Assembly (NCBI RefSeq): GCF_003477885.1
Contig: NZ_QUEE01000002.1
Span: 186,001 to 250,000, forward strand
Length of the DNA stretch: 64,000 nucleotides
Source of the DNA: Lachnotalea sp. AF33-28
Lineage (GTDB): Bacteria; Bacillota; Clostridia; Lachnospirales; Lachnospiraceae
Reading direction: 5' to 3'
The notes under the pieces are model-generated. The model saw only the letters and a program-made list of their open reading frames with translations. It did not search any database and had not been told where the DNA came from. How positions within the stretch are numbered: the stretch's first letter is position 1; the number at the start of each line of letters is the position of its first letter. A program made the translations under genes and the position numbers. Shown here in pieces: positions 8,324 through 17,076 of the stretch.

Positions 8324-10303
8324 ATGTGGAAACATGGTAAGCGACGCTGGGGCGGGATGCTGGCTCTTTTACTGGCCCTTGCGGTAACGGCAGCAGGGTG
8401 CAGTTCAGCCTACGATCCGGTGGATGAGAGCGGGACTAAGGGCGGTGCAGAGACCGAAGCCACTGCATCCGGCGGGACTTCAGCGGCAGAGACAGATACT
8501 GCAGGCGGTACTGACGAAGCAGCCAAAGAGTCGCCTATGCTTGCCGAGCTGGTGGAAGCTGGCAAGCTGCCGGCACTTGAGGAACGGCTTCCTAAGACGC
8601 CCAGAGTTACGGAGCTGGGAAGCGCCGATGCGGTGTACGGCGGGGAGATGCAGCTGGCGTTTCAGGGAAGCAGCTGTTCGGAGTACGGCTGGATGAACAG
8701 GGCGAGCGTTTTAAATCAGCCCGGGATCGGTAGCATGGAGGAACTGCCCTACGCCAATGCGGTGGAGAGCTACGACATCAACGATGACTGCACGGAGTAT
8801 ACCTTCCACTTGCGGGAAGGGATGCGCTGGAGCGACGGCGCACCCCTGACAACAGAGGACGTGCGCTTCTGGTGGGAGGACGTGATCAACAATACGGCTG
8901 TTACGCCCACGGTAGACGCGATGTGGACCTCCAACGGAGAGCTGATGGAGCTGGAGATTGTGGATGAGTATACCTTTCGGTGTAAATTCAAAACCACGTA
9001 TCTGCTGTTCCCCTGGCAGCTGTCACTGGCCTGGAGAAGCAATACCATATTCTTTCTTCCTGCCCATTATCTGAAGCAGTTCCATGTGGACTACGCGGAA
9101 GCTTCCGCCTACGAAAAGGCGCTGGCAGATGCAGGATATTCTAAAGAGGACTGGGGACAGTATTTCACGGCTTACGGCTGGGGGCCCAACGGTCCGAATG
9201 AGCTGACCACCGCCATGATGGGGTGTCCGGTTCTGACGCCCTATGTGGTGACGGATCACCCGTCCCCCACGGTATGGATGGCCGAGAGAAATCCCTATTA
9301 CTTTGAAGTGGATGAGCTGGGGCGTCAGCTGCCCTATATCGACCGCATCCGCATTGAACAGGTGGCGGAAACCAGCATGCTGACTATGAAGGCCATGGCC
9401 GGTGAAGTCGATTATCTGCGGGAGTCCGTATCCACGCTGGATATTCCGGTGTTAAAAGAAAATGAAAGCAACGGCGGTTACCGCACCGTGCCGCTGTATT
9501 CCCATGACGCAGTGTACTTCAATCTCAATTTCGGTTTTGATGAAGATGAGGGATGGATGGAAATCGTCAATAACAGGGAATTCAGGCAGGCGCTCAACCT
9601 GGCGATCAACCGGCAGGAAATCTTAAGCAACCTGTACCTGGATCAGGGCGAACTTTCTTATCATGTTCCAAGCGAGTATGACCTGGAAAAGGCTGAGAGC
9701 CTGCTGGATGGCATTGGCATGGATCAGGCAGACAGTGAGGGATTTCGCACCAGGCCGGACGGAAGCAAGTTCCAGATCGATTTTGAATATGCGAAGCTCG
9801 GGACGGAATTTTCCGATTTTGTGGAAATTATCCGGCAGAACTGGGCGGACATTGGAATCCGCATGATACCGAAGGAAATCGACCGCTCCCTCTGGTCGCA
9901 GAAATATGATGCCAATGAGCTGCAGGTACGTATGCTCTGGTGTGACTTCCCGGTATGTGAGAGCAATCCGGTCATGTGGGACTGGTCCATCCCAATCCGC
10001 GCCAGCTCCAAATACCTGACCTATTACAATACTTCCGGTCAGTCGGGAGACGCGCCCACAGGAGATCTGCTGGATATTTATCAGAAGACGTTTGAACTGA
10101 AAAACTCCAAATCGGTGGAAGAGATGGCGGCCAGCTGGAAGGAGATTTCACAGCTTCTCTATGACTCCTGCATCTGGTTCATACCGGTGGAAAACGTGCG
10201 TAAACCGGTGATCTATTCGGACAGGATCGCCAATGTGACAGAAGAAGGATACATGATCGTATCCAATATGAATATGACATACGCGTATCTGCTTACAAGA
10301 TAG
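8324..10303 (+). CDS. ABC transporter substrate-binding lipoprotein (family 5, oligopeptide type)
   Basis: A 659-residue extracytoplasmic solute receptor. The N-terminus is a lipoprotein signal (basic residues, hydrophobic stretch, lipobox VTAAGC with Cys26), followed by a Ser/Thr/Gly/Glu-rich linker and an SBP_bac_5 fold, recognisable from YTFHLREGMRWSDGAPLTTEDV and the FRQALNLAINRQEI segment. I choose the ATG at 8324 (GGAGG at 8312-8316) over the TTG at 8297, which would lie inside the hairpin repeat. It is the first gene of an operon with two permeases and, further on, two ATPases. Family 5 receptors bind peptides, nickel, glycosides or oligosaccharides, so the ligand is open; neighbouring genes suggest a hydroxy-acid or glycoconjugate. 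Confidence 0.93.
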   Translation: MWKHGKRRWGGMLALLLALAVTAAGCSSAYDPVDESGTKGGAETEATASGGTSAAETDTAGGTDEAAKESPMLAELVEAGKLPALEERLPKTPRVTELGSADAVYGGEMQLAFQGSSCSEYGWMNRASVLNQPGIGSMEELPYANAVESYDINDDCTEYTFHLREGMRWSDGAPLTTEDVRFWWEDVINNTAVTPTVDAMWTSNGELMELEIVDEYTFRCKFKTTYLLFPWQLSLAWRSNTIFFLPAHYLKQFHVDYAEASAYEKALADAGYSKEDWGQYFTAYGWGPNGPNELTTAMMGCPVLTPYVVTDHPSPTVWMAERNPYYFEVDELGRQLPYIDRIRIEQVAETSMLTMKAMAGEVDYLRESVSTLDIPVLKENESNGGYRTVPLYSHDAVYFNLNFGFDEDEGWMEIVNNREFRQALNLAINRQEILSNLYLDQGELSYHVPSEYDLEKAESLLDGIGMDQADSEGFRTRPDGSKFQIDFEYAKLGTEFSDFVEIIRQNWADIGIRMIPKEIDRSLWSQKYDANELQVRMLWCDFPVCESNPVMWDWSIPIRASSKYLTYYNTSGQSGDAPTGDLLDIYQKTFELKNSKSVEEMAASWKEISQLLYDSCIWFIPVENVRKPVIYSDRIANVTEEGYMIVSNMNMTYAYLLTR

Positions 10304-10319
10304 AACGGGAGGGAATGCT

Positions 10320-11318
10320 ATGCTGCGCTACATAGGAAAGAGGCTGCTGGCGCTGATTCCGCTGCTGATCATCATTTCCGTACTTTCCTTTCTGATTATC
10401 GAACTGCCGCCGGGTGACTATGTCACCCGGTACATCGCAGACCTGGAAATGAAAGGCATGAAGGTTACAGAGGAGGATACGCTGCGCCTTAGGGCCATGT
10501 ATGACCTGGATAAGCCGGTGCCGGTCCGTTATGTGAACTGGATCACGAAAATTGTAACAAGAGGAGATTTTGGCCGATCCTTCCAGTATAACCGCCCCGT
10601 CAGTGAGTTGATCTGGGAACGGCTGGGACTGACGCTGATCATTTCGCTCATCACCATGGTGTTCACCTACGTGGTGGCCATCACCATCGGAATCTATTCG
10701 GCGGTCCGGCCCAATACGCTGTTCGACTATGTGTTCACGCTGATCGGATTCATTGGGGTGGCCGTTCCCGGATTCTTAATCGCGATGATCGCGATGTGGC
10801 TTAGTTATTCCAAGCTGGGCGTATCCATTACAGGGCTGTTTTCCGCACAGTACGCGGATGCGCCCTGGTCCTTAGCCAAACTGGAAAATATGCTTGAGAG
10901 GGTATGGGTGCCGGTGCTTGTGATCGGGCTTAGCGGCACGGCATCCATCATAAGAATCATGAGGAGCGGCGTTCTCGATGAAGTGAAGAAACAGTATGTG
11001 GTGACTGCCAGAGCGAAGGGCGTGAAGGAGGTCAGGCTGTTGATGAAATACCCGGTGCGCGTGGCCATCAATCCCATCATCAGCACCATCGGGTGGGTGC
11101 TGCCTTCCGTCATATCCGGCGAGAGCGTGGTGGCCATCGTGCTGAATTTGCCGACCACAGGGCCGCTGTTGTTAAATGCGCTGCTGAACCAGGATATGTA
11201 TCTGGCGGCCAGCTTTATCCTTCTGCTTAGCACGCTGACCGTGATCGGAACGGTATTTTCCGATATTCTGCTGGCGGTGCTGGATCCTAGAATAAGATAT
11301 CAGGGGATTACGAAATGA
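10320..11318 (+). CDS. ABC transporter permease, DppB/OppB type
   Basis: A 332-residue inner-membrane permease of the binding-protein-dependent type. The N-terminal transmembrane helix (about residues 9-30) is followed by the characteristic region MYDLDKPVPVRYVNWI and then the five-helix permease core. The EAA loop that docks the ATPase, ARAKGVKEVRLLMKYPVR, starts near residue 229. GGGAGG precedes the ATG. It starts 16 bases after the receptor gene and overlaps the next permease by 4 bases, indicating translational coupling. With its partner it forms the channel of the importer. Confidence 0.93.
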   Translation: MLRYIGKRLLALIPLLIIISVLSFLIIELPPGDYVTRYIADLEMKGMKVTEEDTLRLRAMYDLDKPVPVRYVNWITKIVTRGDFGRSFQYNRPVSELIWERLGLTLIISLITMVFTYVVAITIGIYSAVRPNTLFDYVFTLIGFIGVAVPGFLIAMIAMWLSYSKLGVSITGLFSAQYADAPWSLAKLENMLERVWVPVLVIGLSGTASIIRIMRSGVLDEVKKQYVVTARAKGVKEVRLLMKYPVRVAINPIISTIGWVLPSVISGESVVAIVLNLPTTGPLLLNALLNQDMYLAASFILLLSTLTVIGTVFSDILLAVLDPRIRYQGITK

Positions 11319-12436
11319 AAGAAGCGAAAAAAAGTAAACGAAAATATGACGGTGATACCCAGTCGCTCATGACCCACAGACAGCTGGTGCTGGCGAAATT
11401 TAAACGCCATAAGCTGGCCATGGTGGCGCTGGTCCTGCTGATCCTCATGTATCTGCTGTGCATTTTCAGCGATTTCTTCGCCCCGTACGGCCCTTCGGAA
11501 CGCTTTACCGAATACTCTGCCATGCCGCCCCAGTCCCTGCATATTTATGACAGCAATACGGGACGGCTCATAGGGCCCTTTGTTTATGGGGTGAAATCAG
11601 TCAGGGATCCGGAAACGTTCCAGAAGATCTATGAAGAGGACCGAGAAGTGATCTTAAAGATCCGCCTGTTTGAGCGGGGAGAACCCTATAAGCTGCTGGG
11701 TTTTATTGAGACGGATGTCCATCTGTTCGGAGTGGAAGAAGGCACGGTCTGCCTGATGGGCACGGATTCCATGGGCCGCGACCTGTTTTCCAGGATATTG
11801 AACGGAGGACGGCTGTCGCTGTCCATAGGCCTGGTGGGCGTATTCTTAAGCATGCTGTTCGGACTGCTTTTGGGTGGCATCGCGGGATTTTACGGAGGAC
11901 GTATCGACAGCTGTATCATGAGGGTCGTGGATTTATTCATGTCTCTGCCCACCATCCCGCTGTGGATGGGGCTGGCCGCTGCGGTACCGAGGGATTGGTC
12001 CACCACACAGACATATTTTGCCATCACCATCATCCTGTCCTTCTTCGGATGGACCAATATAGCCAGAGTGGTCCGGGGCAAATTTCTAAGCCTGCGTGAA
12101 GAGGACTATGTGCTGGCGGCAAGACTATGCGGCGCGACGGATTTTTATGTGATCCGTTCCCACCTGATCCCGTCTTTTATCAGCTATATCATTGTAAGCC
12201 TTACCTTAAGCATTCCGGGCATGATCATAGGCGAAACCACCTTAAGCTTTCTGGGGCTGGGCCTGCAGGCTCCGGCGGTCAGCTGGGGCGTGCTGCTTAG
12301 GGACGCGCAGAATTTCCGTTCCATCGCCACTATGCCCTGGCTGCTTCTGCCGAGCATCTTTGTGATTCTGACCGTACTCTCCTTTAACTTTATCGGTGAC
12401 GGATTAAGGGACGCGGCGGATCCGTACAGCGGATGA
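11315..12436 (+). CDS. ABC transporter permease, DppC/OppC type
   Basis: A 373-residue partner permease. It has the DppC-like cytoplasmic start before the first membrane helix (about residues 30-50), a long extracytoplasmic loop to about residue 160 that is larger than in E. coli DppC, and the core with the EAA loop AARLCGATDFYVIRSHLIPS near residue 268. The start overlaps the stop of the previous gene (ATGA). It completes the membrane channel of the importer. The gap to the next gene (197 bp) holds three more hairpin repeats, so the operon may be subdivided or post-transcriptionally tuned here. Confidence 0.93.
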   Translation: MKEAKKSKRKYDGDTQSLMTHRQLVLAKFKRHKLAMVALVLLILMYLLCIFSDFFAPYGPSERFTEYSAMPPQSLHIYDSNTGRLIGPFVYGVKSVRDPETFQKIYEEDREVILKIRLFERGEPYKLLGFIETDVHLFGVEEGTVCLMGTDSMGRDLFSRILNGGRLSLSIGLVGVFLSMLFGLLLGGIAGFYGGRIDSCIMRVVDLFMSLPTIPLWMGLAAAVPRDWSTTQTYFAITIILSFFGWTNIARVVRGKFLSLREEDYVLAARLCGATDFYVIRSHLIPSFISYIIVSLTLSIPGMIIGETTLSFLGLGLQAPAVSWGVLLRDAQNFRSIATMPWLLLPSIFVILTVLSFNFIGDGLRDAADPYSG

Positions 12437-12459
12437 TAAGACGGATAATAAAAACAGAT

Positions 12460-12618
12460 GAACGCATAAAAAATGTGCGCAGGTCATTGGTTTTGGACGG
12501 TGACAGGAGAAGCGGAAGCACGCTGAAGCGTGCGCAGGTCATCAACCTTCGGTTGGTGACAGGAGAAGCGGAAGCACGCTGAAGCGTGCGTAGGTCATCA
12601 ACCTTCGGTTGGTGACAG
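12460..12618 (+). repeat. Three tandem double-hairpin leader repeats, 56-bp period
   Basis: Two well-conserved units start at 12516 and 12572. They have the same two stems as the array at 8086 but the spacer AGGAGAAGCGG. A degenerate unit precedes them at 12460, with CGCA...TGCG as stem 1 and AGGTCATTGG...GGTGAC as stem 2. The array lies within an apparent operon and ends at the GAGGAGG of the dehydrogenase gene at 12634. Confidence 0.92.
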
Positions 12619-12633
12619 GAGAGGAGGAAGCAT

Positions 12634-13599
12634 ATGAAAAAATATAAACTGCTTGTAACAAGATTTTTCCCCGGAGACGCGATTGATCTTCTTAGGGACA
12701 GCTGTGAGGTGACCGAATGCGGCCAGATCGGTAAACTGCCTAAAGAAGAACTGATGGCCCTGGCGGCGGATAAGGAGATTCTGGTTATCTCGGAGGATAC
12801 CGTGGACCGGGAGGTGATTGACGCGGCGCCAAAGCTTAAGGTGATTGCAGACATATGGGGAAAGGCCAGAAATGTGGACAGAGAATACTGTGCGGAGAAA
12901 CATATCGCGGTATTTACCAGCCCGATCACCCTGAAATGGATCAATTACTCTGAGGTGGAGCACGCGCTCATGCTCCTGATGGCGGTCACCAGAAGGCTGC
13001 TGGAGGCGGACGCCTTTGTCAGGGCCGGCAGGTTCGTTGAGCCGGAGCAGGCAAACCGGGATATGCTGGGCACGGGGCTTCACGGGAAACAGCTGGGCAT
13101 TATCGGCGGAACGCACTGGTCCGGCGATGAGATGGTGCAGAGAGCGCGGGCTTTCGGCATGGAGGTCCGGTACTGGGATCAGGCCCGCGGCGAGGCGATG
13201 GAGGAATTCGGCGCTGTTTACACGGATTTCGATGAGCTCCTAGCGGTCTCCGATTTTATCATACTGATGGCCAATGGCTGCGACGGCTATATCCTGGACC
13301 GCCCGCAGTTTGACCGCATGAAGAGGGGCGCTTTCCTGGTAAATGTGACGAGCGGACGCTTTATCCATGAGGCGGAGCTGGTTGAGGCACTTAAGGACGG
13401 AAGGCTTGCCGGTGCGGGCCTCGATAAATTTGAGAAGGAACCGGAGGCCGATCCGGAACTGATCAAGCTGAACAATGTGGTGCTGACACCTCATTCCGAC
13501 GGAGCGTTGCTAGAAGAACGCAGCCGGATCTATCTGTCAGTGGTGACGCAGATCATGGAATGGATGAAAAATGAGAAAAGAGAGGGGCGGGTAATATGA
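12634..13599 (+). CDS. D-isomer-specific 2-hydroxyacid dehydrogenase, atypical nucleotide loop
   Basis: A 321-residue member of the family that reversibly oxidises a D-2-hydroxyacid to a 2-oxoacid with NAD(P). The catalytic triad appears intact: Arg242 (TSGRFIHE), Glu269 (EKEPEAD) and His287 (TPHSDGA). The Rossmann loop, however, reads GIIGGTHWSGDE at about residues 155-166 instead of the usual GxGxxG (GLGRIG), so cofactor binding may be altered. GAGGAGG precedes the ATG. It overlaps the next, related dehydrogenase by 4 bases, which suggests that the two proteins are made together and may act as a pair or hetero-oligomer. Confidence 0.88.
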   Translation: MKKYKLLVTRFFPGDAIDLLRDSCEVTECGQIGKLPKEELMALAADKEILVISEDTVDREVIDAAPKLKVIADIWGKARNVDREYCAEKHIAVFTSPITLKWINYSEVEHALMLLMAVTRRLLEADAFVRAGRFVEPEQANRDMLGTGLHGKQLGIIGGTHWSGDEMVQRARAFGMEVRYWDQARGEAMEEFGAVYTDFDELLAVSDFIILMANGCDGYILDRPQFDRMKRGAFLVNVTSGRFIHEAELVEALKDGRLAGAGLDKFEKEPEADPELIKLNNVVLTPHSDGALLEERSRIYLSVVTQIMEWMKNEKREGRVI

Positions 13600-14534
13600 C
13601 GAAGGTATATCTGACCAGAAATTTTCCCGGAGAAGGGATGGAGCGGCTTAAGAAGCATTTTGAGGTTGCAGGCAATTTCTCATGGCTGGCCCCCAGGCGT
13701 GAAGAGCTGCTGCGTCAGTTGGAGGATACAGAGGTGCTGTTCACTTATAATGACGTGATCGACAGCGGGCTTCTGGATGCTGCGCCCAGGCTGAAACTGA
13801 TTGTGGATCACTGGGGCGGCGGGGCCGTTGACAGAGAAGCGGCGGCCGGTCACGGGATCACGATCGCCCGGGTTCCTGAAAGCTATGGCTGGATTGTAAA
13901 CGGTGTGGCGGATCTTGTCTGGGGTATGATGATAAACGCAGGCAGGAGGTTCCAGGAATGCAGCAGGTTTATCAGAGACGGGCGGTTTTCCCATTCAGAG
14001 CAGAGCAATCATCTGCTGCTGGGGCAGGGGCTGCATGGAAGGACGCTGGGCATCCTGGGAGCCGGGAGAATCGGCAGGGCGGTGGCGGCCAGGGCCGGCG
14101 GGTTCGGTATGAACCTGATTTATTACGATATCGCGGCCAATGAGGAGATAGAAGGCATGGGTGCCAGACTGGTGGGAAAGGAGGAGCTGTTTGCGTGTTC
14201 CGATTATCTGACTGTGCATCTGTCCGATGTGGATGAAAACCGTCATTTTATCGGTGAACAGGAACTGGATCAGATGAAAGAGGATGCTATACTGATTAAC
14301 ACCGCCAGAGGCCGTATGATCGATGAGAGAGCGCTCGTTAAGGCGCTGCAGGAGAAAAAAATAGGCGGCGCGGCATTAGAAGTGTATGAATTTGAACCCG
14401 AAGTCTCCAAGGAATTTTTTGGCATGCCAAATGTACTTCTGCTTCCCCATATGGGCGGCGCGCTGCTTAGAGAGCGGTCTTACATATTCTCCTGCATGGT
14501 GGACGCCTGCATGGAATTTTACCATATATCCTGA
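13596..14534 (+). CDS. D-isomer-specific 2-hydroxyacid dehydrogenase
   Basis: A 312-residue relative of the preceding gene product with all standard features: Rossmann loop LGAGRIGRAVAA near residue 155, Arg238 (TARGRMID), Glu267 (YEFEPEV) and His285 (LPHMGGA). It should catalyse NAD-dependent interconversion of a D-2-hydroxyacid and its 2-oxoacid. The start overlaps the previous stop by 4 bases. Together with the Ldh_2-family enzyme at 18136, which commonly handles the opposite stereoisomer, it would allow oxidation of one enantiomer and formation of the other. That idea is inference from family behaviour. Confidence 0.92.
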   Translation: MTKVYLTRNFPGEGMERLKKHFEVAGNFSWLAPRREELLRQLEDTEVLFTYNDVIDSGLLDAAPRLKLIVDHWGGGAVDREAAAGHGITIARVPESYGWIVNGVADLVWGMMINAGRRFQECSRFIRDGRFSHSEQSNHLLLGQGLHGRTLGILGAGRIGRAVAARAGGFGMNLIYYDIAANEEIEGMGARLVGKEELFACSDYLTVHLSDVDENRHFIGEQELDQMKEDAILINTARGRMIDERALVKALQEKKIGGAALEVYEFEPEVSKEFFGMPNVLLLPHMGGALLRERSYIFSCMVDACMEFYHIS

Positions 14535-14560
14535 ACTGAAAAAAGCGAGGTGCAAAATCA

Positions 14561-15997
14561 TTGAATATCAAATATAATCTTTCACGCAAAGGACAAAAGG
14601 AACTGGTGCTGTTTCCCTTCGACGATTACGCGTTCCCGTTTCAGACCGGCGTACGGCTGAAGCTGCATTCGTTTCCCTCCAATCTGGATTACCGCACGCG
14701 GGTGGTGGTGCCGCTGGGAGAGCCCGGGGCTCCGGATTCCGGAAACATCGCATATTACGGCACAGTGCGCAGGGTAGGGGATGAATACTGGATGTGGTAC
14801 CTGGGCAATGACGATACGCCGGGCTGGTATCAGCGGCTTTGTCTGGCCGTCAGCAAAGACGGGAAGAACTGGGAAAAACCGGATCTCGGGGTGTATGAGT
14901 ATAACGGGAGCACACATAACAATGTCTGCGATTTTCCTCTGGACGGACATCTCCAGGCCTGTGTGATCTTCTATGATCCGGAGGATACAGAGGAGAGACG
15001 CTTCAAGATGAGCTTTGAGTCCCCCAAATATCAGAAATGTATGGGTGTGGCCTTCAGCAGCGACGGTATACACTGGAAGGAGTACGGGAAGAATCCTGTG
15101 GGCAGCGTATTTTACGAGCAGTCCGGGGGAGTTAAGATTGACGGCGTATACTATGTCACAGGGCAGGGAGATACCGGACACTACAGCCCTAAGGGCAGCC
15201 GTAAGCTGGCCACCTACTGCTCATCGGATTTTATTCACTGGACACCGGCAGCCTGTATGGGATTTACCAGGGAGTCGCTGCCGCCCAAACCCACTTATTA
15301 CGGGGGTGTCAACGGTTCACAGGTCCATCTGGGGGCGGGGCTCTGGGACAGGGGCAATGTGATTCTCGGATTTTACGGCATGTGGGAAGGGCACCCTTCC
15401 AATGACCGGCACCTGATCTATATGAATCTGGGCCTGGTGGTCAGCCATGACGGGCTGCATTATCACGAACCGGTACCCAATTTTCCCATCATTCTGGGTG
15501 GAGAGATGAAAAATGATTCTCCGGCCGCCGGACATTTCCCGGCGCTGATGCAGGGGCAGGGGGCGGAGAATATCGGCGGAGAAACCGTTGTATGGTTCGG
15601 ACTGTGGCCGGAAAGCGACTCCAACGGGGTCAGAGCCGCCACTTGGGGGCGCGACCGTCTGGGGCATATGGAAAGCTATGTGGGTCCGGGCAAGGACAGC
15701 TTTGTCATCAGCGATCTGGTCTATCTGGAGGACGCGCCGGCCAAGGTCTGGCTGAATGTCAGCGGGCTTAGCGATTACAGCAGGATCAGCGTGTCCGTGC
15801 TGGATGAAAATTTTCAAACGCTGCCCGGCTACGGCAGAGAGGAATGCAATGAAGTGATGGAAAACGGCTATCGCATACCGGTCAGCTGGCAGCGGAAACT
15901 GGCGGTATCCTGCGGTCAGCCGGTGCGCATCCGGGTGGATTTTGAAGGAATACGGCCGGAGGATGTGAGGCTGTATGCGGTATATCTGGACCGGTAG
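14561..15997 (+). CDS. Beta-propeller glycoside-hydrolase-like protein
   Basis: A 478-residue cytoplasmic protein without a signal peptide. Repeated motifs of the S-x-DG-x-x-W type (AVSKDGKNWEKP, AFSSDGIHWKEY, YCSSDFIHWTPA, VVSHDGLHYHEP) mark the blades of a five-bladed beta-propeller of the GH32/GH43/GH68 kind, with a beta-rich C-terminal domain after about residue 370. Propellers of this shape hydrolyse or phosphorolyse glycosidic bonds, but I cannot identify the catalytic acids with certainty. I use the TTG at 14561, with GAGG nine bases upstream. Within the operon it would cleave the imported substrate before the dehydrogenases act. Specificity is unknown. Confidence 0.75.
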   Translation: MNIKYNLSRKGQKELVLFPFDDYAFPFQTGVRLKLHSFPSNLDYRTRVVVPLGEPGAPDSGNIAYYGTVRRVGDEYWMWYLGNDDTPGWYQRLCLAVSKDGKNWEKPDLGVYEYNGSTHNNVCDFPLDGHLQACVIFYDPEDTEERRFKMSFESPKYQKCMGVAFSSDGIHWKEYGKNPVGSVFYEQSGGVKIDGVYYVTGQGDTGHYSPKGSRKLATYCSSDFIHWTPAACMGFTRESLPPKPTYYGGVNGSQVHLGAGLWDRGNVILGFYGMWEGHPSNDRHLIYMNLGLVVSHDGLHYHEPVPNFPIILGGEMKNDSPAAGHFPALMQGQGAENIGGETVVWFGLWPESDSNGVRAATWGRDRLGHMESYVGPGKDSFVISDLVYLEDAPAKVWLNVSGLSDYSRISVSVLDENFQTLPGYGREECNEVMENGYRIPVSWQRKLAVSCGQPVRIRVDFEGIRPEDVRLYAVYLDR

Positions 15998-16012
15998 GGT
16001 TGGAGGACGACT

Positions 16013-17074
16013 ATGGAAAAAGTGCTGGAAGTGAAGAATCTTCGCACATATTACTTCACTTATGAGGGTGTTTTAAAGGCGGTGGACAATATCAGCTATT
16101 CCATCGGCCAGGGGCAGACTCTGGGGATCATCGGAGAAAGCGGCTGCGGCAAAAGCGCCGCTTCCAACAGTATCCTAAGAATTGTGCCTCCGCCCGGCAG
16201 GATTGTGGGCGGACAGATCCTGCTCTACGATCCGAAGCGGCCAAAAGAGCCGCCGGTGGATCTGGTCAAAATGGATCCCAAGGGGAAGGAAATCCGGGAG
16301 ATTCGCGGCAGCAGGATCTCGATGATCTTCCAGGAGCCCATGACCAGTCTGTCTCCGCTGCATACAGTGGGCAACCAGATCATGGAAGCCATACTGCTGC
16401 ATCAGACAAAGGATAAGAAAGAGGCGGAGGAACTGGCCTATGAGATGCTGGTCAAGGTAGGCATCGGCAATCCGCGCCAGCGGCTTTTGGAATACCCCCA
16501 TCAGCTTTCCGGCGGCATCCGCCAGAGAGTGATGATCGCCATGGCGCTGTCCTGCCATCCGTCCCTCCTGATCGCGGATGAGCCCACCACCGCGCTGGAT
16601 GTGACGGTCCAGGCCCAGGTGCTGGAGCTGATGAAAAACCTGCAGCAGGAGCTGGGCATGAGCATCCAGTATATCACCCATGATCTGGGGGTCATCGCGG
16701 ACGTGGCAAACCATGTGGCCGTGATGTATCTGGGAAGGATTGTGGAGATGGGAACGCGGGAACAGATATTTAAAAATCCGCTCCATCCTTATACCGACCG
16801 CCTGATGAAAAGCATCCCTTCCCTGAAGCAGAAGCGGGATGGCGGCAGGCTGGAATCCATAAACGGCACTGTGCCGATTCCGATCAATCTGCCGGCCAGC
16901 TGCGGATTCTGCAGCCGGTGTCCGGTAAAACTGTGCGGCTTATGTGAGAAGGCGTATCCGAAGCTGGTGGATCGGGGGGAAGGCCATTATGTCAGCTGCT
17001 TTCTCTACGGTGAAGAGGCGGAGGAACCGGTGGAGACAGATGCCGGGAATAAGCATAAAAAGGAGAGGCGGTAG
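16013..17074 (+). CDS. ABC transporter ATP-binding protein, DppD/OppD type
   Basis: A 353-residue ATPase subunit. Walker A is GESGCGKS (residues 41-48), the signature is LSGGIRQR, and Walker B is LLIADEPTTALD. The C-terminal oligopeptide-transporter extension has the cysteine-rich CGFCSRCPVKLCGLC segment, which in this family can hold an iron-sulphur cluster. It starts 15 bases after the propeller gene and is followed after 2 bases by its partner ATPase. It powers the importer whose receptor and permeases lie at 8324-12436; the transporter genes are thus split by the enzyme genes. Confidence 0.94.
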   Translation: MEKVLEVKNLRTYYFTYEGVLKAVDNISYSIGQGQTLGIIGESGCGKSAASNSILRIVPPPGRIVGGQILLYDPKRPKEPPVDLVKMDPKGKEIREIRGSRISMIFQEPMTSLSPLHTVGNQIMEAILLHQTKDKKEAEELAYEMLVKVGIGNPRQRLLEYPHQLSGGIRQRVMIAMALSCHPSLLIADEPTTALDVTVQAQVLELMKNLQQELGMSIQYITHDLGVIADVANHVAVMYLGRIVEMGTREQIFKNPLHPYTDRLMKSIPSLKQKRDGGRLESINGTVPIPINLPASCGFCSRCPVKLCGLCEKAYPKLVDRGEGHYVSCFLYGEEAEEPVETDAGNKHKKERR

Positions 17075-17076
17075 CG

